Both the position numbers and the translations under genes were made by a program. A stretch of 64,000 nt of DNA, from positions 62,001 to 126,000 of the forward strand of contig NZ_CALPDH010000013.1 of NCBI RefSeq assembly GCF_943193215.1, written 5' to 3'. This DNA comes from Acetatifactor aquisgranensis. GTDB lineage: Bacteria; Bacillota; Clostridia; Lachnospirales; Lachnospiraceae. The notes beneath the pieces are model-generated. The model was not told the DNA's origin. It saw only the letters and a list, made by a program, of their open reading frames with translations, and searched no databases. This document shows, one piece after another, positions 9,037-18,100 of the stretch. Every line of letters begins with the position of its first letter. The stretch's first letter is position 1.

Positions 9037-9414
9037 ATGGAGATTACTGCAGTAAAAGATTGTGATCTTGAAAAATACATTACGGAAATCATGCTAGATG
9101 TAGGAGTTCCGGCACATTTGAAGGGATACCACTACCTCAGAAGCGCCATTCTTCTGTCCGGAAGGGATATGGAGGTAGTGACCAGCGTGACGAAACTGCT
9201 GTATCCGGCAATTGCCAGAAGATTCAAGACAACAGACCAGAAAGTAGAACGTGCTATTCGTAATGCCATCGAGGTGTCATGGAACAGAGGGAATGTGGAA
9301 ACCTTTGAAAAAATGTTCGGATATTCCGCGTCGTCAGGCAGAACCAGACCTACCAACAGTGAGTACATAGCCCGCATCGCGGACAAAGTCCGGCTGGATA
9401 TCAAGGCTATGTAG
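9037..9414 (+). CDS. Stand-alone Spo0A C-terminal DNA-binding domain protein
   Basis: 125 aa. Almost the whole chain matches the effector domain of Spo0A: GVPAHLKGYHYLR, the recognition-helix region KTTDQKVERAIRNAIE, and the FGY...RTRPTNSEYIARIADK tail. The receiver domain that normally carries the phosphorylated Asp is absent, and AAGGGG before the start plus a promoter upstream argue this is a complete gene rather than a fragment. It could bind 0A-box-like DNA independently of the phosphorelay. It is flanked by a terminator on the downstream side, so it is monocistronic. Targets are unknown. Confidence 0.9.
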   Translation: MEITAVKDCDLEKYITEIMLDVGVPAHLKGYHYLRSAILLSGRDMEVVTSVTKLLYPAIARRFKTTDQKVERAIRNAIEVSWNRGNVETFEKMFGYSASSGRTRPTNSEYIARIADKVRLDIKAM

Positions 9415-9470
9415 GTCTGAACCGAAGGAACAACAGAAGATAGAAACGCTTCTTACTGCGGGAATGAAAG

Positions 9471-9498
9471 GCAGCCGGGTGAAAATCCGGCTGCTTTT
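9471..9498 (+). terminator. Rho-independent terminator after the Spo0A-like gene
   Basis: Perfect stem GCAGCCGG / CCGGCTGC with an eight-base loop, followed by TTTT. It separates the Spo0A-like gene from the exopolysaccharide cluster. Confidence 0.85.
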
Positions 9499-9519
9499 GT
9501 GGACTTTGCCGGATAAGTG

Positions 9520-9528
9520 TGGTAGAAT
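9520..9528 (+). promoter_or_regulatory. Extended -10 promoter candidate for the polysaccharide locus
   Basis: TGGTAGAAT, identical to the element at 8972, sits just past the terminator and upstream of the first gene of the exopolysaccharide cluster. The -35 region is not convincing. If used, translation would have to start at or after 9545. Confidence 0.45.
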
Positions 9529-9583
9529 GTCCTTATTCAAGACAATGGAGGCTGGAACCGGGCCGGACAGGAGTTTTTGCGGC

Positions 9584-10510
9584 GTGAAGAAAAATACTTT
9601 CGGGGATTATCTGATTATAGGAGAGATTGCCATTATCGGCCTGGCGGAGATTTCGCATCTGACAGGTGTTTTTTTAAAACGGTCTTTTGCGGACTGCGCC
9701 ATGCTGCTTGCCATTCTGCTGTGTGCGCTGTTGATTACGGGAGTGGGATTTCTGGCAGTGCGGTGGAAGGATATTTTTGCGGAATCAGCGGGGGAACCGC
9801 GTGTGAGCGGCACAGAGAAGCTTTTATACGCGATGTTTGCGCTAATAGTAATTTCACAGCTTATTTTCATTGGTATGGGGAATGCTATCTACAGAAAAGG
9901 CGACATGACCGTGGAGACAGTGGAGAGCTTCCTGACTTGTGACAGGATTTACCAGGTCAATCCCATGACAGGAATGCCATATACAGAAGGAATGCCGTCC
10001 CGGCTGAAGATATTGTGCCTGCCCACGCTGTATGGCAGCCTTTGCAAATGGACAGGACTGCCGCCGGCGCTGGTGGTTCAGAAGATTGTTCCCATGGCGG
10101 TATTGCTTGGCAGCTATCTTTCCTTTTCTCTGCTGGGCAGGACATTGTTCGCGGAGGACGGCAGGAAACGGGCCTGTTTTCTGTTGCTGGTATCGCTTCT
10201 TTTGTGGGTGGGATCCTACCGTTACGGAATAGAAGGATTTGATTTGCTCTGCTGCGGCTGGCGCGGTGTGGCTGTCCGGGGGGGAGTGCTTCTGCCCTGG
10301 GTGGTGTCCCTGTGCCTGCGGCGGAAATGGTTCGGCATCTTATTATGTGCTGCAGCTGAGGGCTGTATAGTCTGGACATTGTATGGATGCGGCGTCTGTC
10401 TGGCGGTGGCGGCAGGGATGACGGCGGCAAGGATAATCTGCCGGAGGATTCCGGGCATGGCCGACAGGGGAATGACTGCACGCGCTGGAGAAAAGGGGGA
10501 CGTGAAATGA
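9584..10510 (+). CDS. Polytopic membrane protein, first part of a possible split gene
   Basis: 308 aa with the GTG start chosen, which has AGGAG ten bases upstream; ATG codons at 9527 and 9545 are alternatives. About seven hydrophobic segments alternate with short loops and no enzymatic motif is seen. The family is not recognised with confidence. It ends in ATGA, where the stop overlaps the start of the next membrane ORF by four bases. The C-terminal 30 residues are hydrophilic, and the next gene resumes with membrane segments, so the two may be halves of one larger protein. A G7 run in frame lies near 10278. Confidence 0.55.
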   Translation: MKKNTFGDYLIIGEIAIIGLAEISHLTGVFLKRSFADCAMLLAILLCALLITGVGFLAVRWKDIFAESAGEPRVSGTEKLLYAMFALIVISQLIFIGMGNAIYRKGDMTVETVESFLTCDRIYQVNPMTGMPYTEGMPSRLKILCLPTLYGSLCKWTGLPPALVVQKIVPMAVLLGSYLSFSLLGRTLFAEDGRKRACFLLLVSLLLWVGSYRYGIEGFDLLCCGWRGVAVRGGVLLPWVVSLCLRRKWFGILLCAAAEGCIVWTLYGCGVCLAVAAGMTAARIICRRIPGMADRGMTARAGEKGDVK

Positions 10511-11355
10511 CGGAGCTCCTTCAAAATGCGAGCCTTAGATGGGTCGGTTACAAGGGCAGCGGGAAAATAGTGGCGCTGTTGCTGGCGGTTCTGCTGTTTT
10601 GGTGGTTTGCCGAAAAGGAAAAAAAGCAGAGGGCTCTTTTGCTCTATACCACTGTAGCGGCGGCATGCTGTATCGTGCCTGTGACAGCTGCTTTCCTGAT
10701 GTTATATCAGACGAAATTTTACGATTATGAGTGGATATGGAGTATGGTGCCCGTGACGGCCGTGACAGCATATGGCCTCACACTGTTCCTGGCAGGACAC
10801 TGGAAAGAAGCGCAGGGAAACTGGCGCAGGGGATTGCCTGTGACATTGCTGCTGCTGATGGCCATGCTGTTCTGCGGGGATCTGGGTGGAGATATGGAAG
10901 CCCGGGCAGAGACGAATGCGGAAAAGGACGAGGCCTATGAGGTAGTCGGGATGCTTTCGGAGAGATGGTCCCGGGAGGATATCTGTCTCCTTGCCCCGCA
11001 GAGAATCCTGGAGTACGCCAGAGAGGCGGACGGACGCCTTCGGCTTGCCTATGGAAGAAATATGTGGGATCCGTGGCTGAACGCGTATGCCTATGATACC
11101 TATGACGGGAAAGCGGAAGATTTATGTCAGTGGATGGCGTGGGCCGAGCAGGCTTCCTGGATCTGGATGCCTGAGGCGGACAAGGAAGAAATGCTGGACA
11201 CGCTGGAGAAACAGGTGGAGACGGCAGTGGAAATGGGCGTGAACTGTCTGCTGCTTCCCGCGGGGATACCCTCAGATATGTCGGAGAGGATAGAGAAAGC
11301 CATGGGCGCAGAGGTGCAGACACTTGGGGACTATGTCGCCTTTACGCTGTTCTAG
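10507..11355 (+). CDS. Membrane protein with C-terminal soluble domain, second part
   Basis: 282 aa. Three or four membrane segments fill residues 18 to 125, including a pattern (KFYDYEWIWSMVPVTAVTAYG) of large multi-span surface-glycan membrane proteins. A soluble domain of about 150 residues follows, containing a WMPEAD stretch and a final beta-strand-like end. It is translationally coupled to the preceding gene through ATGA. The function is not recognised. Its place directly before glycosyltransferases and Wzz suggests envelope polysaccharide assembly, by context only. Confidence 0.55.
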   Translation: MTELLQNASLRWVGYKGSGKIVALLLAVLLFWWFAEKEKKQRALLLYTTVAAACCIVPVTAAFLMLYQTKFYDYEWIWSMVPVTAVTAYGLTLFLAGHWKEAQGNWRRGLPVTLLLLMAMLFCGDLGGDMEARAETNAEKDEAYEVVGMLSERWSREDICLLAPQRILEYAREADGRLRLAYGRNMWDPWLNAYAYDTYDGKAEDLCQWMAWAEQASWIWMPEADKEEMLDTLEKQVETAVEMGVNCLLLPAGIPSDMSERIEKAMGAEVQTLGDYVAFTLF

Positions 11356-11397
11356 GACAGGATTTGAGAGATAAGATTGCCGGAAAAGAGGAAAGCT

Positions 11398-12156
11398 ATG
11401 GATGGGCTGGTCAGCATCATCGTGCCTGTATACAATGTAGAGAAATATATCGGGGAAACCATTGCCTGTGTGGAGGCACAGACTTATGGGAACTGGGAAC
11501 TTCTGCTGGTAGAGGATAACAGCAGCGACAGAACGTTGGCGGTGATAGGGCGCTGTATGGAGGAGAGGGAGGACTCCAGGATACGGCTGATTCGCCAGCC
11601 CTCCAACATGGGGGCCGCCAGGGCCAGGAACAGAGGACTGAAAGAGGCCCGGGGAAGATATATCGCCTATCTGGACGCGGATGATCTGTGGGTGCCTGAA
11701 AAGCTGGAAAAGGAACTGCGCTTTCTGCGGGAAAAAGAGGCCGCGTTTGCTTTCACCGGCTATGAATTCGCAGATGAGCAGGGCAGAGGCACAGGGAAGG
11801 TGGTACATGTGCCGGAGACACTGTGTTACAGGAGGGCTTTGAGCAATACAACGATTTTTACGACTACGGTCATGTTCGATACCGAGAAAATTGACAGAGA
11901 ACAGCTGGAGATGCCGGTAGTCAAGAGCGAGGACACCGCGCTCTGGTTCCGGGTGTTGAGAAACGGGTATACTGCTTATGGGCTGGATGAGAATCTGGTG
12001 CGTTACAGGCGCTCGGACAATACGCTTTCGGCCAACAAGCTGGAGGCGCTGCGGCGCATCTGGCATCTCTACCGGCGATGCGAAAATTTGAGCCTGCCCC
12101 GCAGCGCATGGCATTTCTGTTTCTGGGCAATCAGGGCAGTCAGAAGAAGACTGTAG
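11398..12156 (+). CDS. GT2 family glycosyltransferase
   Basis: 252 aa. GT-A fold motifs are clear: VSIIVPVYNVEKYI at the start, LLVEDNSSDRT, and the metal-binding AYLDADDLWVPEKLEK with its DxD. No membrane segment is present, so it probably acts at the cytoplasmic face on a lipid-linked acceptor. An upstream TTG at 11377 would add seven residues, but GAGG precedes the ATG. The C-terminus ends in a short amphipathic helix. Donor and acceptor cannot be assigned. The sugar phosphotransferase follows after 18 bases. Confidence 0.88.
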   Translation: MDGLVSIIVPVYNVEKYIGETIACVEAQTYGNWELLLVEDNSSDRTLAVIGRCMEEREDSRIRLIRQPSNMGAARARNRGLKEARGRYIAYLDADDLWVPEKLEKELRFLREKEAAFAFTGYEFADEQGRGTGKVVHVPETLCYRRALSNTTIFTTTVMFDTEKIDREQLEMPVVKSEDTALWFRVLRNGYTAYGLDENLVRYRRSDNTLSANKLEALRRIWHLYRRCENLSLPRSAWHFCFWAIRAVRRRL

Positions 12157-12174
12157 TGATGGGGAGGATTTATT

Positions 12175-13632
12175 GTGAATCTGAGTACCAATGAAAAGAA
12201 ACTGAGACATTTGGAGACATTCAAGAGGCTGATCAATCTGGGGCTGACTACGGTGTGCCTGGGACTGGAGATCGCGATATTTGCCTATTGGTGGCAGATG
12301 CAGTTCCGCTGGAGCGTGGTGGAAGCGCTGCGGTACTTCCAGGGCAAGGGCCATGTGCTGGAAGTCTCTATCTATGGAGTGGTATTGATTCTGCTGTCCT
12401 CCATGTACGGAGGCATCCGCCTGGGCTATCTTAAGAACGTGGAGCTGATTTTTTCCCAGGTCTTTGCCACCCTGATGGCTAATATCTTCATATACGCGGA
12501 GCTTTCCGTGATGGCCGCCCAGCCTTTTGTCCCTGACGTGTTCATTCTCATGATGGTGGAACAGACGATTGTGGTAATCATATACATCAATGTGGCCAAC
12601 CGCCTCTACCGCGCCATTTTCCCGCCCCGCAGGCTGTTGCTGATTCATGGGGACAGGCCCATAGAGAATATCAGCAGCAAATTTGCGCTCCGCAAGGACA
12701 AATATATCATCACCAGGACCATTCATGTGGAGGAGGGCTTTGAGGCTGTCTGCAGGACGATTCAGGAGTCCTACGAAAGCGGCGAGTGCAATGCCGTGGT
12801 GCTGGGGGACATCTCCGTGGCGGACAGGACGCCTTTGATTAAATTCTGTTACGGGCATTCCATCCGCTTCTACCTGCTGCCCAAGATAACGGATGTGATA
12901 CTGATGGGGGCAGAGGAGCTCCATGTGTTTGACAGCCCCATGTTATTGACCCGTGAGTACAGCCTCACCATAGAACAGCGGATCATCAAGAGATGCATCG
13001 ATGTGACGGGCGCATTGATATTGCTGGCGCTGGCATCTCCCTTTATGCTGCTGACGGCTCTTGCCATTAAGCTCTATGACGGCGGCCCCGTCTTGTACAA
13101 GCAGGTGCGCTGTACCTTGAATCAGAGGGAATTCTATATCATGAAATTTCGGAGCATGCGGACGGACGCGGAGAAAGACGGCGTGGCGAGGCTCGCTCAG
13201 AAGAACGACGACCGCATCACGCCTGTGGGAAAAATCATCCGGAAATGCAGGCTGGACGAGCTGCCGCAGTTAGTAAATATCCTGAGAGGGGACATGTCTT
13301 TCATCGGCCCCAGGCCGGAACGGCCGGAAATCATTGCCCAGTATCTGGAGGTCATGCCGGAGTTCGCCTGTCGTATGAAGGTGAAGGCCGGGCTGGCCGG
13401 TTTTGCGCAGGTATATGGAAAATATAATACATCCCCTTACGACAAGCTGAAGCTGGATCTGACTTATATCGAAAATTATTCTGTCATGCTGGATATCAAG
13501 CTGATGCTGCTGACTCTGAAGATTCTCTTCTGGCCGGACAGCACAGAAGGCGTGGAGGCGGAGCAGATTACGGCTTTGCGGGAAGAGCGCAAAAAGCAGC
13601 AGGAGAGGCAGGACAAAAAGGATGAGGAATGA
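12175..13632 (+). CDS. Polyprenyl glycosylphosphotransferase, WbaP/EpsE type
   Basis: 485 aa. Four to five membrane segments and a central nucleotide-binding-like domain precede a C-terminal bacterial sugar transferase domain (KRCIDVTGALILL, FYIMKFRSMRTDAE, CRLDELPQLVNILRGDMSFIGPRPERPE). It transfers a sugar-1-phosphate from a UDP-sugar to undecaprenyl phosphate, the first committed step of the repeat unit. It starts with GTG after a strong GGGGAGGA site. It is the larger of two initiating enzymes in this locus; the second, a short PglC-like one, lies at 24.1 kb. The chain-length gene overlaps or abuts its end. Confidence 0.93.
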   Translation: MNLSTNEKKLRHLETFKRLINLGLTTVCLGLEIAIFAYWWQMQFRWSVVEALRYFQGKGHVLEVSIYGVVLILLSSMYGGIRLGYLKNVELIFSQVFATLMANIFIYAELSVMAAQPFVPDVFILMMVEQTIVVIIYINVANRLYRAIFPPRRLLLIHGDRPIENISSKFALRKDKYIITRTIHVEEGFEAVCRTIQESYESGECNAVVLGDISVADRTPLIKFCYGHSIRFYLLPKITDVILMGAEELHVFDSPMLLTREYSLTIEQRIIKRCIDVTGALILLALASPFMLLTALAIKLYDGGPVLYKQVRCTLNQREFYIMKFRSMRTDAEKDGVARLAQKNDDRITPVGKIIRKCRLDELPQLVNILRGDMSFIGPRPERPEIIAQYLEVMPEFACRMKVKAGLAGFAQVYGKYNTSPYDKLKLDLTYIENYSVMLDIKLMLLTLKILFWPDSTEGVEAEQITALREERKKQQERQDKKDEE

Positions 13633-13633
13633 T

Positions 13634-14713
13634 ATGTGGAAAGGATATTACGGGAAAGAACCCTTTGACCTGCGTCTGACAGTACTTCGTTTGGCATACC
13701 GGCTGCCGCTCATCATAGCCGTCACGGTTCTGGGCACATTGCTTATCGGCGGCGGATATTATGTGAAAAATGTGCTTCTGCAGGGGGAAAAGATATATAC
13801 GGCCACGTCCTCCTACCGGGTGGAGTATGCGGTGGACAGTGTGGAAGACATTATGAGCGTGTATATCAATGAGATGAGCTGGAATACCTATATGCAGTCC
13901 CGGATGTTTCTGGACGCAGTAGAGGACTACCTGGGGGAGGCTGGCGTGAAGGGGATAAGCAGCCAGGAACTGGCGGAGTCGATTTATGCCCGGGTGCTCT
14001 CGGATCTCAGGCTGCCCTCCACGACGGTCACTACGGCCAGCCCGGAAAAGAGCGTGGCGATAGCCCGTGCCGTGGAAGCCGCCATGGTGCAGGAACTGGC
14101 AGAGGAAGTAAGCGAGATTGACTACATTACGGTAATAGACCCGGGCGATGCTGCGGAGGAGGTACGCCCGGTCCTCAGGGTGAGGAGAGTGTCCGTCTTC
14201 GGCGCAATTCTGTCCTGCTTTTCCGTAATCGTGATTCTGCTTTTGAAAGAGACAGGGGATGACTGCATCTGGCTGCCTGCCTCTATCCGGAAGCGGTATG
14301 GCGTAAAGGCGGCAGGGACCATAGAGAGCAAAGAACTGGGTGAAAACATAAAGTATTTTTTCCGAAAAGAGGAAGTGCCGAAGGAAAGTCCCGGAAAAGC
14401 TGCTGCGGTCGCGGTCTGTCCGGTTCAGGAGGAGCTGGATTCGGAAGAGGTGCTGAAGCGCCTTCAGGAGATATGCCCCGACATCTGCGGAGAGTGGTCC
14501 GCCGTTCTGTCTCCGCTGAAGAATCCTCAGGTTGCAGAGCAGCTTAGGGAGGCGGAGGGCATTTTGCTGGCGGTAAAGGCGGGGAGTCATGCGGGCAGGA
14601 TGTTCGAGCGGGTCCTGGAATACCTGGAACAGCAGGACTGCCAGGTGACAGCGGCAATCCTGTGGGATGCGGATGAGAAGCTGCTTCGGAGATACGACTT
14701 TCTTAAGATATGA
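13634..14713 (+). CDS. Wzz-like chain-length protein with degenerate kinase-like tail
   Basis: 359 aa. Two membrane segments (about residues 22-42 and 190-210) enclose an extracytoplasmic region, the Wzz/CapA layout. The C-terminal 140 residues begin with YGVKAAGTIE, echo the linker of Wzz-BY-kinase fusions, and end with GILLAVKAG...LEYLEQQDCQVTAAILWDAD, which parallels the last strands of CpsD/CapB kinases. The Walker A and Walker B residues are not visible and there is no tyrosine cluster, so the kinase-like part looks inactive. GAGG lies before the ATG; an ATG four codons upstream is possible. It would control polymer length with the EpsG-like polymerase. Confidence 0.75.
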   Translation: MWKGYYGKEPFDLRLTVLRLAYRLPLIIAVTVLGTLLIGGGYYVKNVLLQGEKIYTATSSYRVEYAVDSVEDIMSVYINEMSWNTYMQSRMFLDAVEDYLGEAGVKGISSQELAESIYARVLSDLRLPSTTVTTASPEKSVAIARAVEAAMVQELAEEVSEIDYITVIDPGDAAEEVRPVLRVRRVSVFGAILSCFSVIVILLLKETGDDCIWLPASIRKRYGVKAAGTIESKELGENIKYFFRKEEVPKESPGKAAAVAVCPVQEELDSEEVLKRLQEICPDICGEWSAVLSPLKNPQVAEQLREAEGILLAVKAGSHAGRMFERVLEYLEQQDCQVTAAILWDADEKLLRRYDFLKI

Positions 14714-14750
14714 ACCAGAAAGGCTGAGGCATACGGACGGGGAGAAAGAT

Positions 14751-15533
14751 ATGAAGGTTCAGGTACTGGCATCTGTCATGAATGAAGAACCGAAAGCGCT
14801 TCTGGAGCGTATGAGGCTGGAATCGGACGCGGTCATCATCAATCAGTGCGACAGGCTGGATTTTGAGAAAATAGCATATAAGGGGTATCAGGTGCAGTTC
14901 TTTTCCTTTCCGGACAGGGGCGTGGGCAGGAGCCGCAATGAGGCGATCCTCAGGGCGGACGGCGATATCTGTCTTTTCTCGGATGCGGATATTGTGTATG
15001 AGCCTGGATACGCGGAAAAAATAGCCGCGGAATTTCAGAACAACCGCCAGGCGGATATGATACTCTTCAATATCACAGTGGAGGAGGCCCGCAGGACCTA
15101 TCATATCACGGAGCGCAGGCGGGTCCGCTGGTACAATTGCGGCAGATACGGAGCGGTGAGCTTCGCTGTCCGCAGAAAGAGCCTGTTTTCCTCCGGGGTG
15201 ACTTTTTCTTTGCTGTTCGGCGGCGGAGCAAGATATGGCAGCGGCGAGGACAGCCTGTTCTTAAAAGAATTCATGGATAAGGGTTATTCTGTGTATACGG
15301 CGCCCGTCACCATCGGACGGGAGATTTCCGGGAAATCCACATGGTTTTCCGGCTATGATGAGAAATTTTTCCGGGACAAAGGGGTATTGTACCGTTATCT
15401 GTACGGAAAGATGGCGTGGGCCATGGCGCTTAGGTTCCTGCTGGCGCATCGGGACAAGCTGTGCGCCGAGGTGCCTCTGGGGCAGGCGTTCCGGTGGATG
15501 CGGGATGGAGAGGAATCGCAGGGAAAGGGATAG
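14751..15533 (+). CDS. Glycosyltransferase, GT2-like
   Basis: 260 aa. The chain has a shortened GT-A fold: a core starting KVQVLASVMNEEP, then RGVGRSRNEAILRADGDICLFSDADIVYE, which contains the DxD, and a GSGEDSLFLKEFMDKGYS segment resembling the catalytic ED region of GT2 enzymes. No membrane segment. GGGGAG sits before the ATG. It overlaps nothing but is only 37 bases after the Wzz-like gene and three bases before the polymerase gene, so all are one transcript. Sugar specificity unknown. Confidence 0.82.
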   Translation: MKVQVLASVMNEEPKALLERMRLESDAVIINQCDRLDFEKIAYKGYQVQFFSFPDRGVGRSRNEAILRADGDICLFSDADIVYEPGYAEKIAAEFQNNRQADMILFNITVEEARRTYHITERRRVRWYNCGRYGAVSFAVRRKSLFSSGVTFSLLFGGGARYGSGEDSLFLKEFMDKGYSVYTAPVTIGREISGKSTWFSGYDEKFFRDKGVLYRYLYGKMAWAMALRFLLAHRDKLCAEVPLGQAFRWMRDGEESQGKG

Positions 15534-16715
15534 ATGATGGAGTGGAGTGCGCTGGTTTATATCCTGTTGACTGTAATTACGGTGGCTTTTGGGCTGTGCG
15601 TGGACAATCAGGACTATGTGCCCGACTATATCAGAGGGGGCCGCAGGTATCCGGGGCCTCCCGGCGCGGGGAGCGGAAACGGGCTGTGCGAACGGCGGCA
15701 GGTCAGGAACCGAATTGCGGTGGCCGCAATCTATTGCCTCCTGACAGGAGTGTCCGCCTGCCGGATCGCGGTGGGCAATGACTACTGGGTGTACCGGGAC
15801 AATTTCAACCTGATTGCGGAAGAGCGCCATGTGGCCTCGGAGTTTGGCTTCAATATGATCGTAAAATGGATACAGGGCGTGTTTGGTTATGATAAATATG
15901 TGCCTGTATTTGCTTTCTTTTCCATCGTGACAGTCTGGTTCTTCGTAAGGGCTCTGCACGATCAGGGAAGGCATTTTGCGTTTTCGCTGTATTTACTGAT
16001 GACAGGAGGATTTTATTTCAACAGCCTGAATTCCGTCAGATATTATCTGGCGCTGGCAATTGCGCTGTTTTCCATGAAATATGTGCTCCGGAGCGAATAT
16101 GGGAAGTTTGTTCTGATGATACTGGCGGGGGCTATGTTCCACAAGTCCATCCTGCTGGTGATTCCTGTATATCTCGCGGCGCATTTCCTTGCGGCAGCTC
16201 CTCTGAAAAAATGGCATTATGCGGCAGGCACCGTTTTCCTCTGCAGCCTTGTATTCGGGCAGAATCTTTACCGGGAAATCATCTTTTTATTCTACCCGTT
16301 TTATCGAAATTCCGTATTTGACGACGGGCAGCTTTCCTATGCCAATATTTTGAAATGCGGCAGCGTGCTGATCCTTTGCCTGATTTGCTATCGACAGAGC
16401 CTGAGGGAGAATCTGGCGAACCGCTTTTACTTTTTTCTGAATCTGTTCGGGCTGACGGTCTATTGCTGTGGTTCCTTTATTCCGGAGGTGTCCAGAATAG
16501 GATATTATATGATCATATCTCAGATATTCCTGGTGCCGGAGCTTCTGGCGCAGATGCCCTGGAAGAGACTGCGCAGGCTGTGCCGTGCGGGGGTGGTAGT
16601 AGCGTTTGGATGCTATTTCCTGTTGCTCTTAAAGGGAATGTACGCGATAGATGTAAGGCTGCTGCCATATTTGAACTGGATTTTTGATGACAGCGGCGTA
16701 ATCAGCGCGCTGTGA
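15534..16715 (+). CDS. EpsG family membrane protein, putative Wzy-like polymerase
   Basis: 393 aa. About ten membrane segments, an initial loop with arginine and glycine, and the NSVRYYLALAIALFSMKYV motif shared by EpsG and related polymerases. It would join repeat units outside the membrane after their transport. A flippase was not found in the locus. ATG codons occur in tandem (15534 and 15537). The neighbouring Wzz-like and glycosyltransferase genes are coupled to it. Confidence 0.82.
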   Translation: MMEWSALVYILLTVITVAFGLCVDNQDYVPDYIRGGRRYPGPPGAGSGNGLCERRQVRNRIAVAAIYCLLTGVSACRIAVGNDYWVYRDNFNLIAEERHVASEFGFNMIVKWIQGVFGYDKYVPVFAFFSIVTVWFFVRALHDQGRHFAFSLYLLMTGGFYFNSLNSVRYYLALAIALFSMKYVLRSEYGKFVLMILAGAMFHKSILLVIPVYLAAHFLAAAPLKKWHYAAGTVFLCSLVFGQNLYREIIFLFYPFYRNSVFDDGQLSYANILKCGSVLILCLICYRQSLRENLANRFYFFLNLFGLTVYCCGSFIPEVSRIGYYMIISQIFLVPELLAQMPWKRLRRLCRAGVVVAFGCYFLLLLKGMYAIDVRLLPYLNWIFDDSGVISAL

Positions 16716-16744
16716 GAGACAGGCAGAAAGAGAGGAAATCGATC

Positions 16745-18100
16745 ATGAAAGTCTTATGGCTATGCAATATCGTGCTGCCTATGGCGGCGCGCCAGATGGG
16801 GATGGAGGTTTCCAATAAAGAAGGCTGGGTCAGCGGGATGGCGGAATCCGTGCTGGCAGGCCATGGGGAGAACCGCATCGAGCTTTCCGTGGCTTTTCCT
16901 CTGCCCCGCTGCAGATTTCCCCGGGGGCAGGAAATCCGCAGCGGGACGGTGGCGGCACAGAGTGGGGGATCCTTTTCTTTCTACGGTTTTCCGGAGGATG
17001 TGAACCATGCGGAAAAATATGACGAGAGACTGGAACCAGCGCTTGAAAAAATCGTCTCTATAGTAGAGCCGGACATCGTGCACTGCTTCGGCACGGAATA
17101 TCCCCACACTCTGGCCATGTGCAGGATTTTCCCCGAAAAAGAAAGGCTGCTGCTGGGCATGCAGGGGCTCTGCACCCTGCTGGCCCAGGGGTATTACGCG
17201 GATCTGCCCGAACAGGCCATCCGCCGGGTGACGCTGCGGGACTGGGTGAAAAAGGACAGCTTACGCCGGCAGCAGGAGAAGTTCGTCCTGCGGGGGAATA
17301 TGGAGCGGGAGGCAGTGGGCCTGGCCGGGAACATCACCGGGCGCACCCGCTGGGACAGGATGTATGCCAGGGATTGGAATCCGAAGGCCCGGTATTTTGA
17401 GATGAACGAGAGCCTGCGGCAGGAATTCTACGGGCCGGTGTGGGATTCGGAGGCCTGCGAGCCCTATTCCATCTTCCTGAGCCAGGGGGACTATCCCCTG
17501 AAGGGGCTGCACTATATGCTGCGGGCATTGCGGATCATATTGGCGGAATACCCGGAGGCAAAGCTGTATGTGGCGGGAAACAGCCTGGTGGCATACGGTA
17601 CATGGAAGGAGAAGCTGAAGATATCGGGCTATGGGAGATTCCTGCGCGAAATGCTGACTGGCCTGGGGCTGGAGGGGCGGGTGTGCTTCCTGGGGAAGCT
17701 GGACGCGGGGCAGATGCGGGACAGATACTTAAAGTGCGGCCTGTTCGTCTGCTGCTCCTCTGTGGAGAATTCCCCCAATTCCCTGGGGGAGGCCATGCTT
17801 TTGGGGGTGCCCTGCGTCAGCGCGGACGTGGGCGGCGTCTCCAGCATATTTACGGGAGGGGTGGACGGCATCCTGTACAGGGGGTCTGACCGCGGCGGCG
17901 CATCCGGGGGCCCGGGGGCGGAAGGGGCCGGAGAGCTGGGGGCGGTGTCCGGGCGGCTGGCGGAGGCGGTGCTTGAAATGTGGCGCGATCCCGGGAAAAG
18001 GGAGGAATACTGTCGCAATGCCAGGAATCATGCGCTGCGCACCCATGACAGAGAGAAAAATTATCAAAAACTGGTGGAAATATATGGGAAAATCCTGTAA
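16745..18100 (+). CDS. GT1/GT4-like glycosyltransferase
   Basis: 451 aa. A GT-B enzyme: the N-terminal domain begins KVLWLCNIVLPMAA, and the C-terminal Rossmann-like domain has the retaining-enzyme pattern CSSVENSPNSLGEAMLLGVPCVSADVGGV with the catalytic-region Glu. A Gly/Ala-rich insert near residue 380 (GASGGPGAEGAGELGAV) is unusual and may be a disordered loop. GAGG lies upstream of the start. Its last 17 bases overlap the following glycosyltransferase gene. Probably cytoplasmic; sugar unknown. Confidence 0.85.
   Translation: MKVLWLCNIVLPMAARQMGMEVSNKEGWVSGMAESVLAGHGENRIELSVAFPLPRCRFPRGQEIRSGTVAAQSGGSFSFYGFPEDVNHAEKYDERLEPALEKIVSIVEPDIVHCFGTEYPHTLAMCRIFPEKERLLLGMQGLCTLLAQGYYADLPEQAIRRVTLRDWVKKDSLRRQQEKFVLRGNMEREAVGLAGNITGRTRWDRMYARDWNPKARYFEMNESLRQEFYGPVWDSEACEPYSIFLSQGDYPLKGLHYMLRALRIILAEYPEAKLYVAGNSLVAYGTWKEKLKISGYGRFLREMLTGLGLEGRVCFLGKLDAGQMRDRYLKCGLFVCCSSVENSPNSLGEAMLLGVPCVSADVGGVSSIFTGGVDGILYRGSDRGGASGGPGAEGAGELGAVSGRLAEAVLEMWRDPGKREEYCRNARNHALRTHDREKNYQKLVEIYGKIL

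Noticed and set aside
10278..10284. G7 run as another phase-variable tract
   Set aside because: It is in frame, with no second displaced frame. Runs of this length occur elsewhere, for example at 62762-62768.
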